DNA from: Acidiphilium sp. PA
GTDB taxonomy: Bacteria > Pseudomonadota > Alphaproteobacteria > Acetobacterales > Acetobacteraceae
Reading direction: 5' to 3'
Assembly (NCBI RefSeq): GCF_026191915.1
Contig: NZ_JAIMBY010000016.1
Location: 1 to 64,000, forward strand
Length of the DNA: 64,000 bases
The notes below the pieces were generated by a model. The model was not told the origin of the DNA, made no database searches, and saw only the letters and a list, made by a program, of their open reading frames with translations. The translations under genes and the position numbers were made by a program. Of the stretch, positions 9,326-18,300 are shown one piece after another (positions within the stretch are counted from its first letter, which is position 1; each line of letters starts with the position of its first letter).

Positions 9326-9451
9326 ATGTCGGTTAAACACCCATCGAACCACAAAATCATGGCGATCGCCAAGGTCGCGGCCTGGCTCACCCCGGTCGAG
9401 CAGCGTCACGTCGCGCGATTCCGCAAGATGGTCGTTTCGGGGTACCTCTGA
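9326..9451 (+). CDS. Small 41-residue basic protein ahead of dotO
   Basis: A short gene between dotN and dotO. An exact AGGAGG lies five bases before the ATG at 9326, and the stop overlaps the dotO start (TGATG), so it is positioned for translational coupling. An in-frame ATG at 9308 would add six residues but lacks a ribosome site. The product is basic (SVKHPSNHK, then VAAWLTPVEQRHVARFRKMV) with no membrane segment. I know of no family; it may exist mainly to couple translation of dotO. Confidence 0.55.
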   Translation: MSVKHPSNHKIMAIAKVAAWLTPVEQRHVARFRKMVVSGYL

Positions 9452-12400
9452 TGTCGGTGTTTTCGGTATTTGCGAAAATCGCGGCGAAGGCGTCGTTCCT
9501 GATGCCGGCACCGCTCTACAGTTTTTGCGATCTCGAGACCGCCGACGATCGCTCCCTGATTACCCGCGAGGGCGATCGGGTCTCGCTCGTCCGCATCCAC
9601 GGCCTGACGCGGATGATCGGCGAGGCGGGGATAGATCGGATCGTCGAGGAGTTGCGGATCGAACTTCAAGGATCGCTTGAAGCGAAAGGGCAGGGGATCC
9701 AGTGCTGGTTCGCGTGCGATCCGCACCAGACGGATTCCGTACTCGAGACAATGCTCGCGGGTCCGCGTGCGATTGCGCGCGAGCTCGGTATGTCGTTCGA
9801 GGACATCTTCGCCGAGCGGGCAAAAGTCTGGCCCCACCTGATGCGGTGGGAAGACGCCCATCTCGTGCTCTGGACCCGCAAATCGATGCTCTCGCGCGAG
9901 GAGGCATCGCAATCGCAGGCGGCGCAGGAAGCCGCCGCGAAGGGCGCGCCGCGGATCGGAACGACCGGGCTCAAGGCGCAGAACATCTTTCTCGCCTCCG
10001 ATATCCTGGGGGTGAAGCACGCGGCCTTCGTCAACCGGGTGATGTCAGCGTTTGCCGGGCAGGGGATCATGGTCGAGGAAATCCCCTGCCGGGAGGCACT
10101 CGTGACCATGCGCGAAGCGCTCTATCCCGAGACCCGGGACTCCAACTGGACACCGCTGCTGCCAGGCGATCCCGTCCGCGTCCGGATGCCCGACGAGGGT
10201 GAAAAACCGGCCGCCGATCATGTGCTCTGGCCTAATCTGCCGAGCCAGATCTTTCGCGACGATGCCGAGACGATCGGCAGCCGGGTGGTCCGCATCGGCG
10301 ATCACGACTACGCGGCGATCGAGGTTGTGCTCGGTCCGGAAATCCCACGCCCCTTCGCCGAACTCGTGGCCCGTCTCGCCCGCGCCCAGGTGCCCTGGCG
10401 CGCCGCGGTCTGGCTCGAGAGCGGCGGGCCGGCCACGATGATGATGAAATCCGTCTTCGCCGAACTGCTCGCCTTCGAACCGGACAATCGCAAGATGGCG
10501 AAAGCGTTCGAATCACTCGCGCGGATGCGGGAGGATCAGAGCGACATTCCGGTCCGCTGGCGGATGAGCTTTGCGACCTGGGTGCCGGCTGGCGAGCAGA
10601 TCGCCCTCCGCCGCAACGTCGCCTTGCTCGAACAGCGCATCCAGGGCTGGGGCAATTGCCGCCTCGGCCTGACCGCCGGGGATCCCTTGCAAGCGGTGAT
10701 GGGTTCGGCGCTCGGCCTGGCGTTCGGCTCGTCCGCGCCGGTCGGCTACGCACCACTCTCCGATGCGCTGCGGATGCTGCCGCTCACCCGACCAGCCTCG
10801 CCGTTCCGGGACGGGTCTGTTGTGTTCCGCACGCCCGATGGCCGGATCTGGCCCTACGATCCCTCCGGAAGCGGACGTCCAGCGGTCTTCATCGCCATCC
10901 TTGCAGCGCCGCGACGGGGCAAGTCGATGCTCGCCAATGCGATGAATTTCGGCCTGTGTCTCAGCCGCGCCGCGACCGGCAATCAGGGAGTCAAGCTTCC
11001 GCTGATTGGTAAGCTCGACATCGGCAACGGCGCGCTTGGCCTTGTGCTCCTGCTCCAGGAGGAACTGCCACCCGAGCGCCGCGGCGAGGCGGTGTTCATC
11101 GAGATGCAGTTCGGCCCGGGATATGATTTCAACATCTTCGATACCCAGCTGGGCTGCCGCTTCCCGCTGCATCTCGAGGAAGGGTTTCTCACCAATTTCC
11201 TGTCACTGGCGACCACCTCGCTCGAGAGCGACAAGCCATTCGAGGGGATGGATCAGTTTATCAGCTTCGTCGTGAGCGAAGCCTACCGGATGCGCTCGGA
11301 CAGTGGGGCCAATACCGCGCCCGCCGTCTACCAGCGCGGGATCGAGCCCGTGGTGGACGCGGCGATCGACCGGATCGATCCTGGGCTGCACAACGTGCTT
11401 GGCACGGCATCGGGGGAGGGTGAGGCGACGGGTCCCGCGCCCGAGCCGTTCTGGTGGGAGGTCGTCGATCTGCTGTGCCGGGCGGGCGAGTACCGCCTCG
11501 CCGGGCTCGCCCAGCGCTGGGCGGTACCGATCCTCGAGGATCTCATCACTGCCGCCCGTTCGCCCGCGGTGCGCGACAATTTCGAGAAGATTCGCGCGCA
11601 CACCGATGAGCCGCTGCCTGACGTGTTCGAGCGCTACATCAAGTCGCTGATCAAGATGCTGCCCTCGCTCAACCAGCGGACCTCGATCGATCTCGGGGAT
11701 GCGCGGGTCATCGTGCTCGATCTCGACCGGGTGGCCCCCAAGGGCGACCGGCCGGAAGCGGTGCGGACCACCAGCCTGATGTACATGCTCGGCCGGCACA
11801 TGATCGCGCGCAATTTCTTCCTGCGCGAACGCGACCTCGCGCGGGTGCCCGACGCGATGCGCGCCTATCACGCGAAACGGATCGCCGATGTGTCGGAATC
11901 GATCAAGCGCCTCGACTATGATGAATATCATCGCACCCGGGGTTCGAAATTCGTCCGCGCCCAGGTCGCAAGCGACGTCCTCGAAGGCGGCAAGCTCGGC
12001 ATTCAGGTCGTGATCACGAGCCAGAGCATCAAGCATCTCGACGACGATCTGATCAGTTTCACCAACGAGCGCTACCTGCTCGGGGTCGATGACGAAATGG
12101 AGGCGAACGAGATCATCGAGCGGTTCGCACTGTCAGAGGAAGCCGCCTCGACGCTGCGGCGCAAGCTGAAGGGACCCGATCCGAACGGGGGCGGCGCGCC
12201 ATTCCTGATGCAGATCACCGTGAACAACCAGCGCTACGAACAGATGCTGGTGAACTCCCTCGGCCCGATCGAGATCTGGGCGCTGAGCACGACGCCGCTC
12301 GACATGCAGCTGCGTCGGCGGCTCTATGAGCGGCTCGGGCCGACCGAGGCGCGGCGTCGTCTCGCGCGCCTGTTTCCCAAGGGAACCGCCGAGGCCGAGA

Positions 12401-12558
12401 TCGAGCGGCGCAAGACCGATCGTCTCAAACGCGGTGAGGCGGACGATCGCGCCGAAGCCGGCGTGATCGACGAGATCGCAGGCGAGATCACCGATCTCTA
12501 CGGCATGGCGTCATCCTTGCGGACGGGCGATCTGGTGGTTCGTCATGCGGCCGAGTGA
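9451..12558 (+). CDS. dotO: DotO/IcmB (TraU-like) VirB4-type ATPase
   Basis: A 1035-residue protein, close to the ~1000 residues of Legionella DotO. The Walker A motif is APRRGKSM near residue 487, a form typical of the DotO/TraU branch rather than GxxGxGKS. Walker B-like DARVIVLDLDRVAP lies near 750, and the LGIQVVITSQSIKHLDDDLI segment near 850 matches the VirB4-like sensor region. It powers the apparatus at the inner membrane. It follows the 41-residue gene by direct overlap and overlaps the next gene by 14 bases. Confidence 0.95.
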   Translation: MSVFSVFAKIAAKASFLMPAPLYSFCDLETADDRSLITREGDRVSLVRIHGLTRMIGEAGIDRIVEELRIELQGSLEAKGQGIQCWFACDPHQTDSVLETMLAGPRAIARELGMSFEDIFAERAKVWPHLMRWEDAHLVLWTRKSMLSREEASQSQAAQEAAAKGAPRIGTTGLKAQNIFLASDILGVKHAAFVNRVMSAFAGQGIMVEEIPCREALVTMREALYPETRDSNWTPLLPGDPVRVRMPDEGEKPAADHVLWPNLPSQIFRDDAETIGSRVVRIGDHDYAAIEVVLGPEIPRPFAELVARLARAQVPWRAAVWLESGGPATMMMKSVFAELLAFEPDNRKMAKAFESLARMREDQSDIPVRWRMSFATWVPAGEQIALRRNVALLEQRIQGWGNCRLGLTAGDPLQAVMGSALGLAFGSSAPVGYAPLSDALRMLPLTRPASPFRDGSVVFRTPDGRIWPYDPSGSGRPAVFIAILAAPRRGKSMLANAMNFGLCLSRAATGNQGVKLPLIGKLDIGNGALGLVLLLQEELPPERRGEAVFIEMQFGPGYDFNIFDTQLGCRFPLHLEEGFLTNFLSLATTSLESDKPFEGMDQFISFVVSEAYRMRSDSGANTAPAVYQRGIEPVVDAAIDRIDPGLHNVLGTASGEGEATGPAPEPFWWEVVDLLCRAGEYRLAGLAQRWAVPILEDLITAARSPAVRDNFEKIRAHTDEPLPDVFERYIKSLIKMLPSLNQRTSIDLGDARVIVLDLDRVAPKGDRPEAVRTTSLMYMLGRHMIARNFFLRERDLARVPDAMRAYHAKRIADVSESIKRLDYDEYHRTRGSKFVRAQVASDVLEGGKLGIQVVITSQSIKHLDDDLISFTNERYLLGVDDEMEANEIIERFALSEEAASTLRRKLKGPDPNGGGAPFLMQITVNNQRYEQMLVNSLGPIEIWALSTTPLDMQLRRRLYERLGPTEARRRLARLFPKGTAEAEIERRKTDRLKRGEADDRAEAGVIDEIAGEITDLYGMASSLRTGDLVVRHAAE

Positions 12559-13288
12559 AGCCGTGACGCCTGTGCGCCCGATGCCGCATCCCGGGCAGAT
12601 GCTCATCCCTGTCGATATGCCGAATGATATGACGAGCTTTACTGATGATAGCATCGGGTCGTTTTATTCGATGTATGTCGGGCATTGGGACAAGCTCTAC
12701 TATCTTGCGGAGTTTCATCTCGATCTGCTCGGCCGGCCACTGGCGTTCGAGCAGACCGATCCCGCGCCGTTCAATGACGCGTTCCAGGCATGGTCTGTCC
12801 TCACCGAGGATTTTACCATGCAGATCCTGCGGTTCGATGTGGGCAAGGGATACGATCTGATCGGATACCGCTTCCTCTCCAGCGGTCCGATCGGCGTCGA
12901 TGTCCGGCTTACCGCGCCGGATCTCGGGACCGCCGCGTCCCGGCTACTCCGGCTTCGCTCCGCACGTGTGCGCACCGAGTCGCGGTTGTCGGTACGCCGG
13001 GTAAAATGGGATCAGGCCCTGAGGATCTACATCTACGGCAATCCCCGCGGGATCGGTCCGTACGCGCCTTTACTAACGCTGACACAGCCATCGGATGACC
13101 CCGGCGTCGTCTGGATGCGGCGGTTTATCCGTGACCCCTACATGATGACATTGCGCGAGATGCGGAACGGCTCGTGCAACGTCGTCATCCATGGTCACGA
13201 TCTGATCCAGTTCGACGTTGCCAGTCGTCAGGAAGGTCTCGAACGGATCGACATGATCTTCGACAAACTGGTCATCCGAATAAAATAA
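12545..13288 (+). CDS. Unknown 247-residue protein after dotO
   Basis: It begins inside the last codons of dotO, in another frame. It is soluble, with no signal peptide, membrane segment or catalytic motif that I recognise. Stretches such as SIGSFYSMYVGHWDKLYYLA and TMQILRFDVGKGYDLIGYRF are aromatic-rich. The base composition is somewhat less GC-rich than dotO. Its place corresponds to no icm/dot gene. The overlap suggests that it is co-translated with dotO and may partner it. Confidence 0.6.
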   Translation: MRPSEAVTPVRPMPHPGQMLIPVDMPNDMTSFTDDSIGSFYSMYVGHWDKLYYLAEFHLDLLGRPLAFEQTDPAPFNDAFQAWSVLTEDFTMQILRFDVGKGYDLIGYRFLSSGPIGVDVRLTAPDLGTAASRLLRLRSARVRTESRLSVRRVKWDQALRIYIYGNPRGIGPYAPLLTLTQPSDDPGVVWMRRFIRDPYMMTLREMRNGSCNVVIHGHDLIQFDVASRQEGLERIDMIFDKLVIRIK

Positions 13289-13358
13289 TGCGCGCCCCCG
13301 GAAAAAACCGATCCCGTTTGCATCGTTTGGCGGCAGCTTGCCGGCGAGGAGGATGACC

Positions 13359-13985
13359 ATGCGTATTGGATCGATCATCGGCGTGGCAGGGATCATCGGA
13401 CTGACCGGCTGTGCCACGGCGCAACCGCTCGGAGCACCGGCTGTTGCCACCCCTGGCATGCCGAACATCCAGACGGCGCTGAACCGGGCGATCGCGCGCA
13501 CCGATGCGGCAGTCCGGCAACTCAACGGCGTGCCGGTCACCGAACTCGCCTCCGCCCGTCTGCCCGCCGTCGTTCCGGCCGAACTCCAGCAACCGATCGG
13601 CTGGACATATCACGGCCATCTCGTTCCTGCCGTGCGCGCGCTCGCGAAGATCGTCGGCTACCAGGCCATTGTCGAACGCGCCCGGCCGCACCACCCGATC
13701 CCGGTTGCGATCGATGTCCATCACGTCCCGGTCATCACCGTCATCCGCGAACTCGGCATCCAGGCCGGATCCAGCGCGGATGTGTCGATCGACCCGCGGA
13801 CCCATACGATCTCGGTCATCGAATCTCCTCCTGGCAACGCGGCGACGGGCGCGGTCACGCCGGTTCCGGCTGCGGCTCCCACCAACCCGGCTACGCGCGA
13901 TGTCGATCCCGGTGGCCCCATGATCCGCGCCCAGCCGGTGCCTGCCTTGTCCGGCACCGTCCCGCAACAGCTTCAGTCCGAATGA
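13359..13985 (+). CDS. dotD: DotD (TraH-like) outer-membrane lipoprotein
   Basis: The start at 13359 is favoured by GAGGAGG six bases upstream; TTG 13338 and ATG 13353 are alternatives in frame. The product is 208 residues. The N-terminus has a lipoprotein signal with lipobox LTGC near residue 15-18. The following domain (WTYHGHLVPAVRALAKIVGY, then VPVITVIRELGIQAG) matches the periplasmic secretin-N-like fold of DotD/TraH. A proline/alanine-rich tail follows. In type IVB systems DotD and DotC are lipoproteins that recruit DotH and DotG to the outer membrane. It heads a D-C-B series as in Legionella dotDCB. Confidence 0.85.
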   Translation: MRIGSIIGVAGIIGLTGCATAQPLGAPAVATPGMPNIQTALNRAIARTDAAVRQLNGVPVTELASARLPAVVPAELQQPIGWTYHGHLVPAVRALAKIVGYQAIVERARPHHPIPVAIDVHHVPVITVIRELGIQAGSSADVSIDPRTHTISVIESPPGNAATGAVTPVPAAAPTNPATRDVDPGGPMIRAQPVPALSGTVPQQLQSE

Positions 13986-13997
13986 GAGGCATGAGAT

Positions 13998-14366
13998 ATG
14001 GAAATTGAGTCCCGCCCGTCCGACCACCCGGTCGATCTCGATCCGCCCGGCTCGGTAACCCGGTTTTTCGAACCCGTTGGCGAGCTTGCCGCATTCGCCG
14101 GCGATATCGCGCTCTCCGGCACACGCTACGGGATCGCGGTCGGCGGTTTCGTGGCGATGAGCTACGCGGTGCATGCCGCGTATTTCAGGAATTCATTCTC
14201 CACGCTCCTGTCGCGCCAGGATATACGCGATGTCGTCCTGAGCATGGGCGTCGGCGTCCTGATCGGCATTATCCGCGCGGTGCGCGACGAGCGCCTCGGC
14301 GCCGGGGCGGTCACCGTCCGCTCCGCATACGTTATGGTAAAAACACGTCCGGATCGGGAGGATTGA
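13998..14366 (+). CDS. Unknown 122-residue membrane protein
   Basis: It lies between dotD and dotC. One clear hydrophobic region spans about residues 43-65 (YGIAVGGFVAMSYAVHAAYF) and another about 80-95 (VVLSMGVGVLIGIIRAV). The N-terminus is acidic and proline-rich, without a signal peptide. It could be a small inner-membrane component of the IcmV/TraX kind, but I see no specific similarity and do not assign it. Confidence 0.55.
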   Translation: MEIESRPSDHPVDLDPPGSVTRFFEPVGELAAFAGDIALSGTRYGIAVGGFVAMSYAVHAAYFRNSFSTLLSRQDIRDVVLSMGVGVLIGIIRAVRDERLGAGAVTVRSAYVMVKTRPDRED

Positions 14367-14367
14367 G

Positions 14368-14904
14368 ATGGCAACGGGGGTAAAGCCGCCGATCCTGTCT
14401 CGCCGCAAACCCGCACGAGGGCGGTGCTGGCTCGCCGGCCGGATCGGATTGTTCTCACTGATCACGGTCACCGCCACCATGACCCCGATCCCGCGCGCCG
14501 CGGCGAACATGCTCTATGACCCGCATGTCGTCATGTACACCTTCATGTCCTCGGGGGTGGATTACTTCGTCTCGGAATCCACAGATGGAATGCCCGCGGT
14601 CGCGCGAGACGTCCGCTCCTGTTACGCGGTCAATGATCATCCCGGCTGGTTCGGGCGGTTCGTGACCTGCAATGCCGAGGACGATGCGGCTTATCTCTAC
14701 AGCCAGTATCTCCTGAAGACGCGGGGCATCACCCCGGTGCCGTACTTTGAGCAAACCGCTTACGAACGCCGGCAAAACCAGGTGCTCGAGATCTATCAGA
14801 TGCCGCAAGCGCAGTGGTCGTCATGGATCACGGCGATGCGCCATCGGGTCTGGCGCCTGCTTGTCGTCAAAATCAACGGTGGCCTGGACGTACCCCCCTC
14901 ATGA
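14368..14904 (+). CDS. Unknown 178-residue exported protein
   Basis: A basic N-terminus and hydrophobic segment (about residues 24-45, ending IPRAAAN) look like a signal peptide. The mature part has two cysteines (near residues 85 and 101) that could form a disulphide, and aromatic-rich segments such as MLYDPHVVMYTFMSSGVDYF. It starts one base after the preceding stop with GGGAGG upstream. It interrupts the dotD-dotC order. The family is unknown; a periplasmic accessory role is inferred from position. Confidence 0.55.
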   Translation: MATGVKPPILSRRKPARGRCWLAGRIGLFSLITVTATMTPIPRAAANMLYDPHVVMYTFMSSGVDYFVSESTDGMPAVARDVRSCYAVNDHPGWFGRFVTCNAEDDAAYLYSQYLLKTRGITPVPYFEQTAYERRQNQVLEIYQMPQAQWSSWITAMRHRVWRLLVVKINGGLDVPPS

Positions 14905-14918
14905 GAACAGGAGGAACC

Positions 14919-15917
14919 ATGCCGTCGACCCCGCATCTGCGCCGCATCGCCGGTCTCGGGATCACCTTGCCGATCGCCCTGTTCCGGGTTCACGCGGCTT
15001 GGGCAGGGCCGGGACCGGCAAGCGTGCCCCCTTTCCCGCAATACGGATTGTCCCCATCGGCCGGCGCGGTTGATCGCGGCTATGCCGCGAACGCCAATCC
15101 GCTCAACACGCCGATCGCCGGCGCACGGATCAACGGGCAGATCGTCGGCGGTCAGGCCCCGCCATCGCTCGCGGCCTTGCAGGCGGCACGCCCGGGCCAG
15201 ATCCCCGGCAAGACGATTTCCCCGCTTCGTCTTCACGCGCTGCGTCAGGCTGCGCTCTCCTATGGCGCGCGCGGTGGGCTCGCGGCGGAAAGCTACACGA
15301 TCAATCTCGACCTCTCGCAACACCGCCACACGCTCGACAAGACGTTCGATTTCAGCCGGATGGTCCAGCCGATCGACAACAATCAGACGCTGCTCGTGCC
15401 GCCGATCGTGACCGAGGCGCAGTTCGCCTTCGCCCTCGCTCCGGGGGGGCAGGTCGCGAAGCAGACGGACAAGGTCTACCAGATCACCCAACAGGCAAGG
15501 CTCGCCTCCGCGGTGCCCAACTGGCGCGAGTTCCTCGTGCGCAGCTGGTCGGCACCGACACCACCCCCCCGCAATCTGATGCCGCACAACGCGACGGAAG
15601 CGGCCGACTGGTCACGCTGGGTCGCGCAGGGCTGGGCGCTCGGCGAGCAGCAGGCGGTGCAGATCTTCCTCGACGATCTCGGCCGTCTCCAGACGGATTA
15701 TATCGGGATGCTGCGCTACGCCGTGCTGCTCCGCGCCGGGCTGGTCGAGCCGCCCGACACCGAGAGCCATCGCCACTACGTCTCCGGCGGGCGTGACCGC
15801 ATGCTCGTCGGCAACCAGGTGGTTCGTATCACCGACCAGCCCGGTCTCAATCCGGACACCGCCGACTGGCACCCGGGCTATCTGCCGTCCGGTGGTCCGA
15901 TCGGGGAGGCACCGTGA
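14919..15917 (+). CDS. dotC: DotC (TraI-like) outer-membrane core protein
   Basis: The start at 14919 has AGGAGG four bases upstream. The product is 332 residues, near the usual DotC length of about 300. The export signal (residues 1-28, ending HAAWAG) has no lipobox cysteine, unlike the lipoprotein DotC of Legionella. Family features are LRQAALSYGARGGLAAESY, LDKTFDFSRMV, LVPPIVTEAQ and VPNWREFLVRSW in the expected order. DotC acts with DotD to place DotH in the outer membrane. Its stop overlaps the next start. Confidence 0.9.
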   Translation: MPSTPHLRRIAGLGITLPIALFRVHAAWAGPGPASVPPFPQYGLSPSAGAVDRGYAANANPLNTPIAGARINGQIVGGQAPPSLAALQAARPGQIPGKTISPLRLHALRQAALSYGARGGLAAESYTINLDLSQHRHTLDKTFDFSRMVQPIDNNQTLLVPPIVTEAQFAFALAPGGQVAKQTDKVYQITQQARLASAVPNWREFLVRSWSAPTPPPRNLMPHNATEAADWSRWVAQGWALGEQQAVQIFLDDLGRLQTDYIGMLRYAVLLRAGLVEPPDTESHRHYVSGGRDRMLVGNQVVRITDQPGLNPDTADWHPGYLPSGGPIGEAP

Positions 15918-16381
15918 TGGCCTGGATCCGTCAGACCGCGATGGTCGCCTTCTTCACCGTTCTGCCCGCCCTCATACTGGTTCCAGGAGCGGCACGAGCA
16001 CAATTGGCGGTCCATCCGATCGCCCCACCGACGCAGCATGGTTCGCCGATGGTGCCGCCCTCGTGCCGCTCCACGGTGCGATATTTCGGTAAAGGGTCAC
16101 TGACGGCGGACTATCCGCTTGAACATGTGGGTGGTGAGTATCCCTGGGTGGTGCCGCCACACGCCTTGGTCCGCCTCATCGGCCACACCGGGCCGATGTG
16201 GGGCGGCGCTTTCTTCCAAAGCCAGCACTGGCAGATGGTTCGTCAACTCGGCGCCGGCGCTTGCCGGTTTCTGAGCCGGCGACGCCCGGTCATGCACATG
16301 ACCGTCACCGACCGCCATGGGCGTCGGGTTGGCCTGATCATCGCCCTGCTGCGGGGCGATGGCGAGGAGACGACGCCATGA
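15917..16381 (+). CDS. Unknown 154-residue exported protein
   Basis: The ATG at 15917 overlaps the dotC stop (TGATG), with GGGGAGG at good spacing; a GTG three bases earlier is possible. A signal peptide ends near GAARAQ. The mature protein has two cysteines and segments such as VGGEYPWVVPPHALVRLIGH and QSQHWQMVRQLGAGACRFL. Its stop overlaps the dotB start (ATGA). The family is unrecognised. It is probably a periplasmic subunit specific to this branch of type IVB systems, which is inference. Confidence 0.55.
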   Translation: MAWIRQTAMVAFFTVLPALILVPGAARAQLAVHPIAPPTQHGSPMVPPSCRSTVRYFGKGSLTADYPLEHVGGEYPWVVPPHALVRLIGHTGPMWGGAFFQSQHWQMVRQLGAGACRFLSRRRPVMHMTVTDRHGRRVGLIIALLRGDGEETTP

Positions 16382-17544
16382 ACGAAATCATCACGATTGT
16401 ACCGGACCAGGAACCGCCCCGCCGGAGCGGTCTCCTTTGGCCGGGTGAGACGATCCGGACCACGGGATCGGAATTCGACGATCTTCTGGCCTGGGCGACC
16501 GCACAGGGCGCATCGGATATCCGCCTGCAGAACAACCAGCCTGTCTGGATCAGGATCCACGGTCGGGAAATGCCGGTTACCAGCCGCACCCTGATCGACG
16601 CCGAGGTCGAGGAGGCGATCAACCGGCTCTACGGCGCGGATGGGCAGGCAAGGCTGCGTGCGGGCGAGGATTTCGACGTCAGCTACGAGTTTCGTCCGAG
16701 CCGCCGGCACCTGCTCCGCTTCCGGGTGAATGCGACCGCGGTACGCGCGCGCGGCAATGATGGCGGGTCGGTGACCCTGCGTACCCTGCCCGCCGTGCCG
16801 CCGCGACTGGCCGATCTCGATGTCGAGCCGGACATCCTCGCGAACTTCAAGATCCGCCAGGGGTTCGTGATCGTCAGCGGCGGGGTCGAGAATGGCAAGA
16901 GTACGCTGCTCGCGGCGATGACACGGGCGATCCTCGAAGATCCCGAAAGTAATCGCTGGATCATCGAACTCGCAGCACCGATAGAATTCGTCTACGACTC
17001 CATAGTCAGCGTCTCGTCAGGGATCAGCCAATCCGAGATCCCGCGTCATCTGCCGAGCTTTGCCGCCGGTGCGCGCAATGCGATGCGACGTAACCCGAAA
17101 ATGGTGATCGTCGGTGAGTGCCGCGATTCCGAAACGATGGTGCCCGCCTGCCATCTCTCGATCGCCGGATGCGGCGTCTACACAACCTTGCACGCCGGCA
17201 GCATGGTCGAGACGATCCAGCGTGCGGTCAGCTTCTGCCCGGTCAACGAACGCGAGGCGGTTGCGGTGCAGTTGGCACAATCGCTCCGCCTCGTCGTCAA
17301 CCAGCGCCTCGTCCCCTCGGCGGACGGCAAACGCACGGCATTGCGTGAGTATCTGGTGTTCGACGACGCGCTGCGCCGCAAGTTGCTGAGCGCAGCCCCC
17401 TCGGTCTGGCCCGAGATCGCCCATGATGCGCTGGCCAGGCATGGCCAGTCCTTCCGGGTGGCAGCCCAGCGCGCGCTCGCGCGGGGCAAGATCACCGAAG
17501 AGACCGCGTACCTGATCGGCCGGGAGTTCGGCGATGTCGGCTGA
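16378..17544 (+). CDS. dotB: DotB (TraJ-like) VirB11/PilT-type ATPase
   Basis: A 388-residue hexameric secretion ATPase, close to Legionella DotB at 377. The order is an N-terminal domain with QGASDIRLQ and RFRVNATAVR, Walker A GGVENGKST near 167-175, an Asp-box region around 195 (WIIELAAPIEFVYD), Walker B-like MVIVGECRDSET near 242, and His-box CGVYTTLHAGSM near 265. The Walker A glycine-serine is replaced by glutamate-asparagine but the GKST core is intact. DotB supplies energy for transfer and pilus dynamics. It is coupled by ATGA to the gene before. Confidence 0.95.
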   Translation: MNEIITIVPDQEPPRRSGLLWPGETIRTTGSEFDDLLAWATAQGASDIRLQNNQPVWIRIHGREMPVTSRTLIDAEVEEAINRLYGADGQARLRAGEDFDVSYEFRPSRRHLLRFRVNATAVRARGNDGGSVTLRTLPAVPPRLADLDVEPDILANFKIRQGFVIVSGGVENGKSTLLAAMTRAILEDPESNRWIIELAAPIEFVYDSIVSVSSGISQSEIPRHLPSFAAGARNAMRRNPKMVIVGECRDSETMVPACHLSIAGCGVYTTLHAGSMVETIQRAVSFCPVNEREAVAVQLAQSLRLVVNQRLVPSADGKRTALREYLVFDDALRRKLLSAAPSVWPEIAHDALARHGQSFRVAAQRALARGKITEETAYLIGREFGDVG

Positions 17545-17560
17545 TGTCATTCCCGCAGAA

Positions 17561-17570
17561 AGGAGGTGAT
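17561..17570 (+). promoter_or_regulatory. Extended ribosome-binding site ahead of icmT
   Basis: AGGAGGTGAT, preceded by AA and followed by CC, matches the complement of the 16S rRNA 3' end over its whole length. The spacing to the GTG at 17573 is six bases from GGAGG. No other ribosome site that I looked at in the window is this complete. It fits a weak GTG start that needs strong initiation and helps decide that start over the in-frame ATG at 17588. Confidence 0.7.
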
Positions 17571-17572
17571 CC

Positions 17573-17821
17573 GTGTGGCGCTATACCATGTCGCCCTTCC
17601 GGTTGTTCGTGATCGACGCGCGCGCTCTGGTGCCGCTGATGATCTTTCTTGTCCACTGGAGCTTGCTGACGTTGAAGATTGCCGGCGTTGGTGTGCTGAT
17701 CTTCGCCGGCGTGGAATATGCCGGCGTCCGGTTCACGGCCGCGTTCCGTATCATCCGGGGCTGGATCTTCGGTCCCATCCGGCCGGCCCGGCGCGATAGC
17801 TGGAAACGGTATCACGCATGA
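17573..17821 (+). CDS. icmT: IcmT (TraK-like) small membrane protein
   Basis: An 82-residue protein starting with GTG behind a near-perfect ribosome site. A membrane segment (about residues 17-45) follows the family-like SPFRLFVIDARALVPLMIFL stretch, and the C-terminus is basic. The size agrees with IcmT/TraK (about 86-100 residues). IcmT is needed for secretion and pore function in Legionella. Here it follows dotB and opens the icmT...dotM...dotL series, as icmT-S-R-Q-P-O does in Legionella. Its stop overlaps the next start (ATGA). Confidence 0.85.
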   Translation: MWRYTMSPFRLFVIDARALVPLMIFLVHWSLLTLKIAGVGVLIFAGVEYAGVRFTAAFRIIRGWIFGPIRPARRDSWKRYHA

Positions 17822-18300
17822 GTGCGGCGCTCGATCTCACCCGGGTCAGCCGCGTCCTCGAGGCGGTGCTCGACCGTGACTCCCGCCCGGTCATGCTGCG
17901 CAGTATGGCGAGCTGGCATCTCCACCGGGTACCGAGCCACGTCGCGGCGGCCCCGGCCGGGCTGCTACCGGCCTTTCTGGTCGCCGGCGATGCGCTGCTG
18001 CGCGAGGCGACCGGGCAGGGGGTCGAGACCGATCTGAAGCCGGAGCGGGTTTCGCTACTGGGCTACCGGGTCGCTGCGGTGCGGCATCAGCGCTTCAGCG
18101 ACGTCATCCTGGCAATGATGGAAGCGACGGATCAGATCGCGCGCAATGGCCGCCTGATGGCGGACGATCTCAAGCTCGTCGTCGAGTTGTCGCGGACACG
18201 ATTGATGCGGATGGCGGGACCCGCGGGTCTCGAAGCCGGTTCCAGTCCCAGCGTCGAGCAAGGTCCGGAACAATCCCCTTTGTCAGGACCCTCGCCATGA
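17818..18300 (+). CDS. Unknown 160-residue protein after icmT
   Basis: A soluble, mostly helical protein (DLTRVSRVLEAVLDRDSRPV, DVILAMMEATDQIARNGRL) with a disordered Ser/Pro/Gln tail. It is translationally coupled to icmT and to the transglycosylase gene (ATGA overlaps on both sides). It occupies the place of icmS/icmQ-type chaperone genes between icmT and icmP in Legionella, but I see no sequence similarity to them. A chaperone or adaptor role is only positional inference. Confidence 0.55.
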   Translation: MSAALDLTRVSRVLEAVLDRDSRPVMLRSMASWHLHRVPSHVAAAPAGLLPAFLVAGDALLREATGQGVETDLKPERVSLLGYRVAAVRHQRFSDVILAMMEATDQIARNGRLMADDLKLVVELSRTRLMRMAGPAGLEAGSSPSVEQGPEQSPLSGPSP

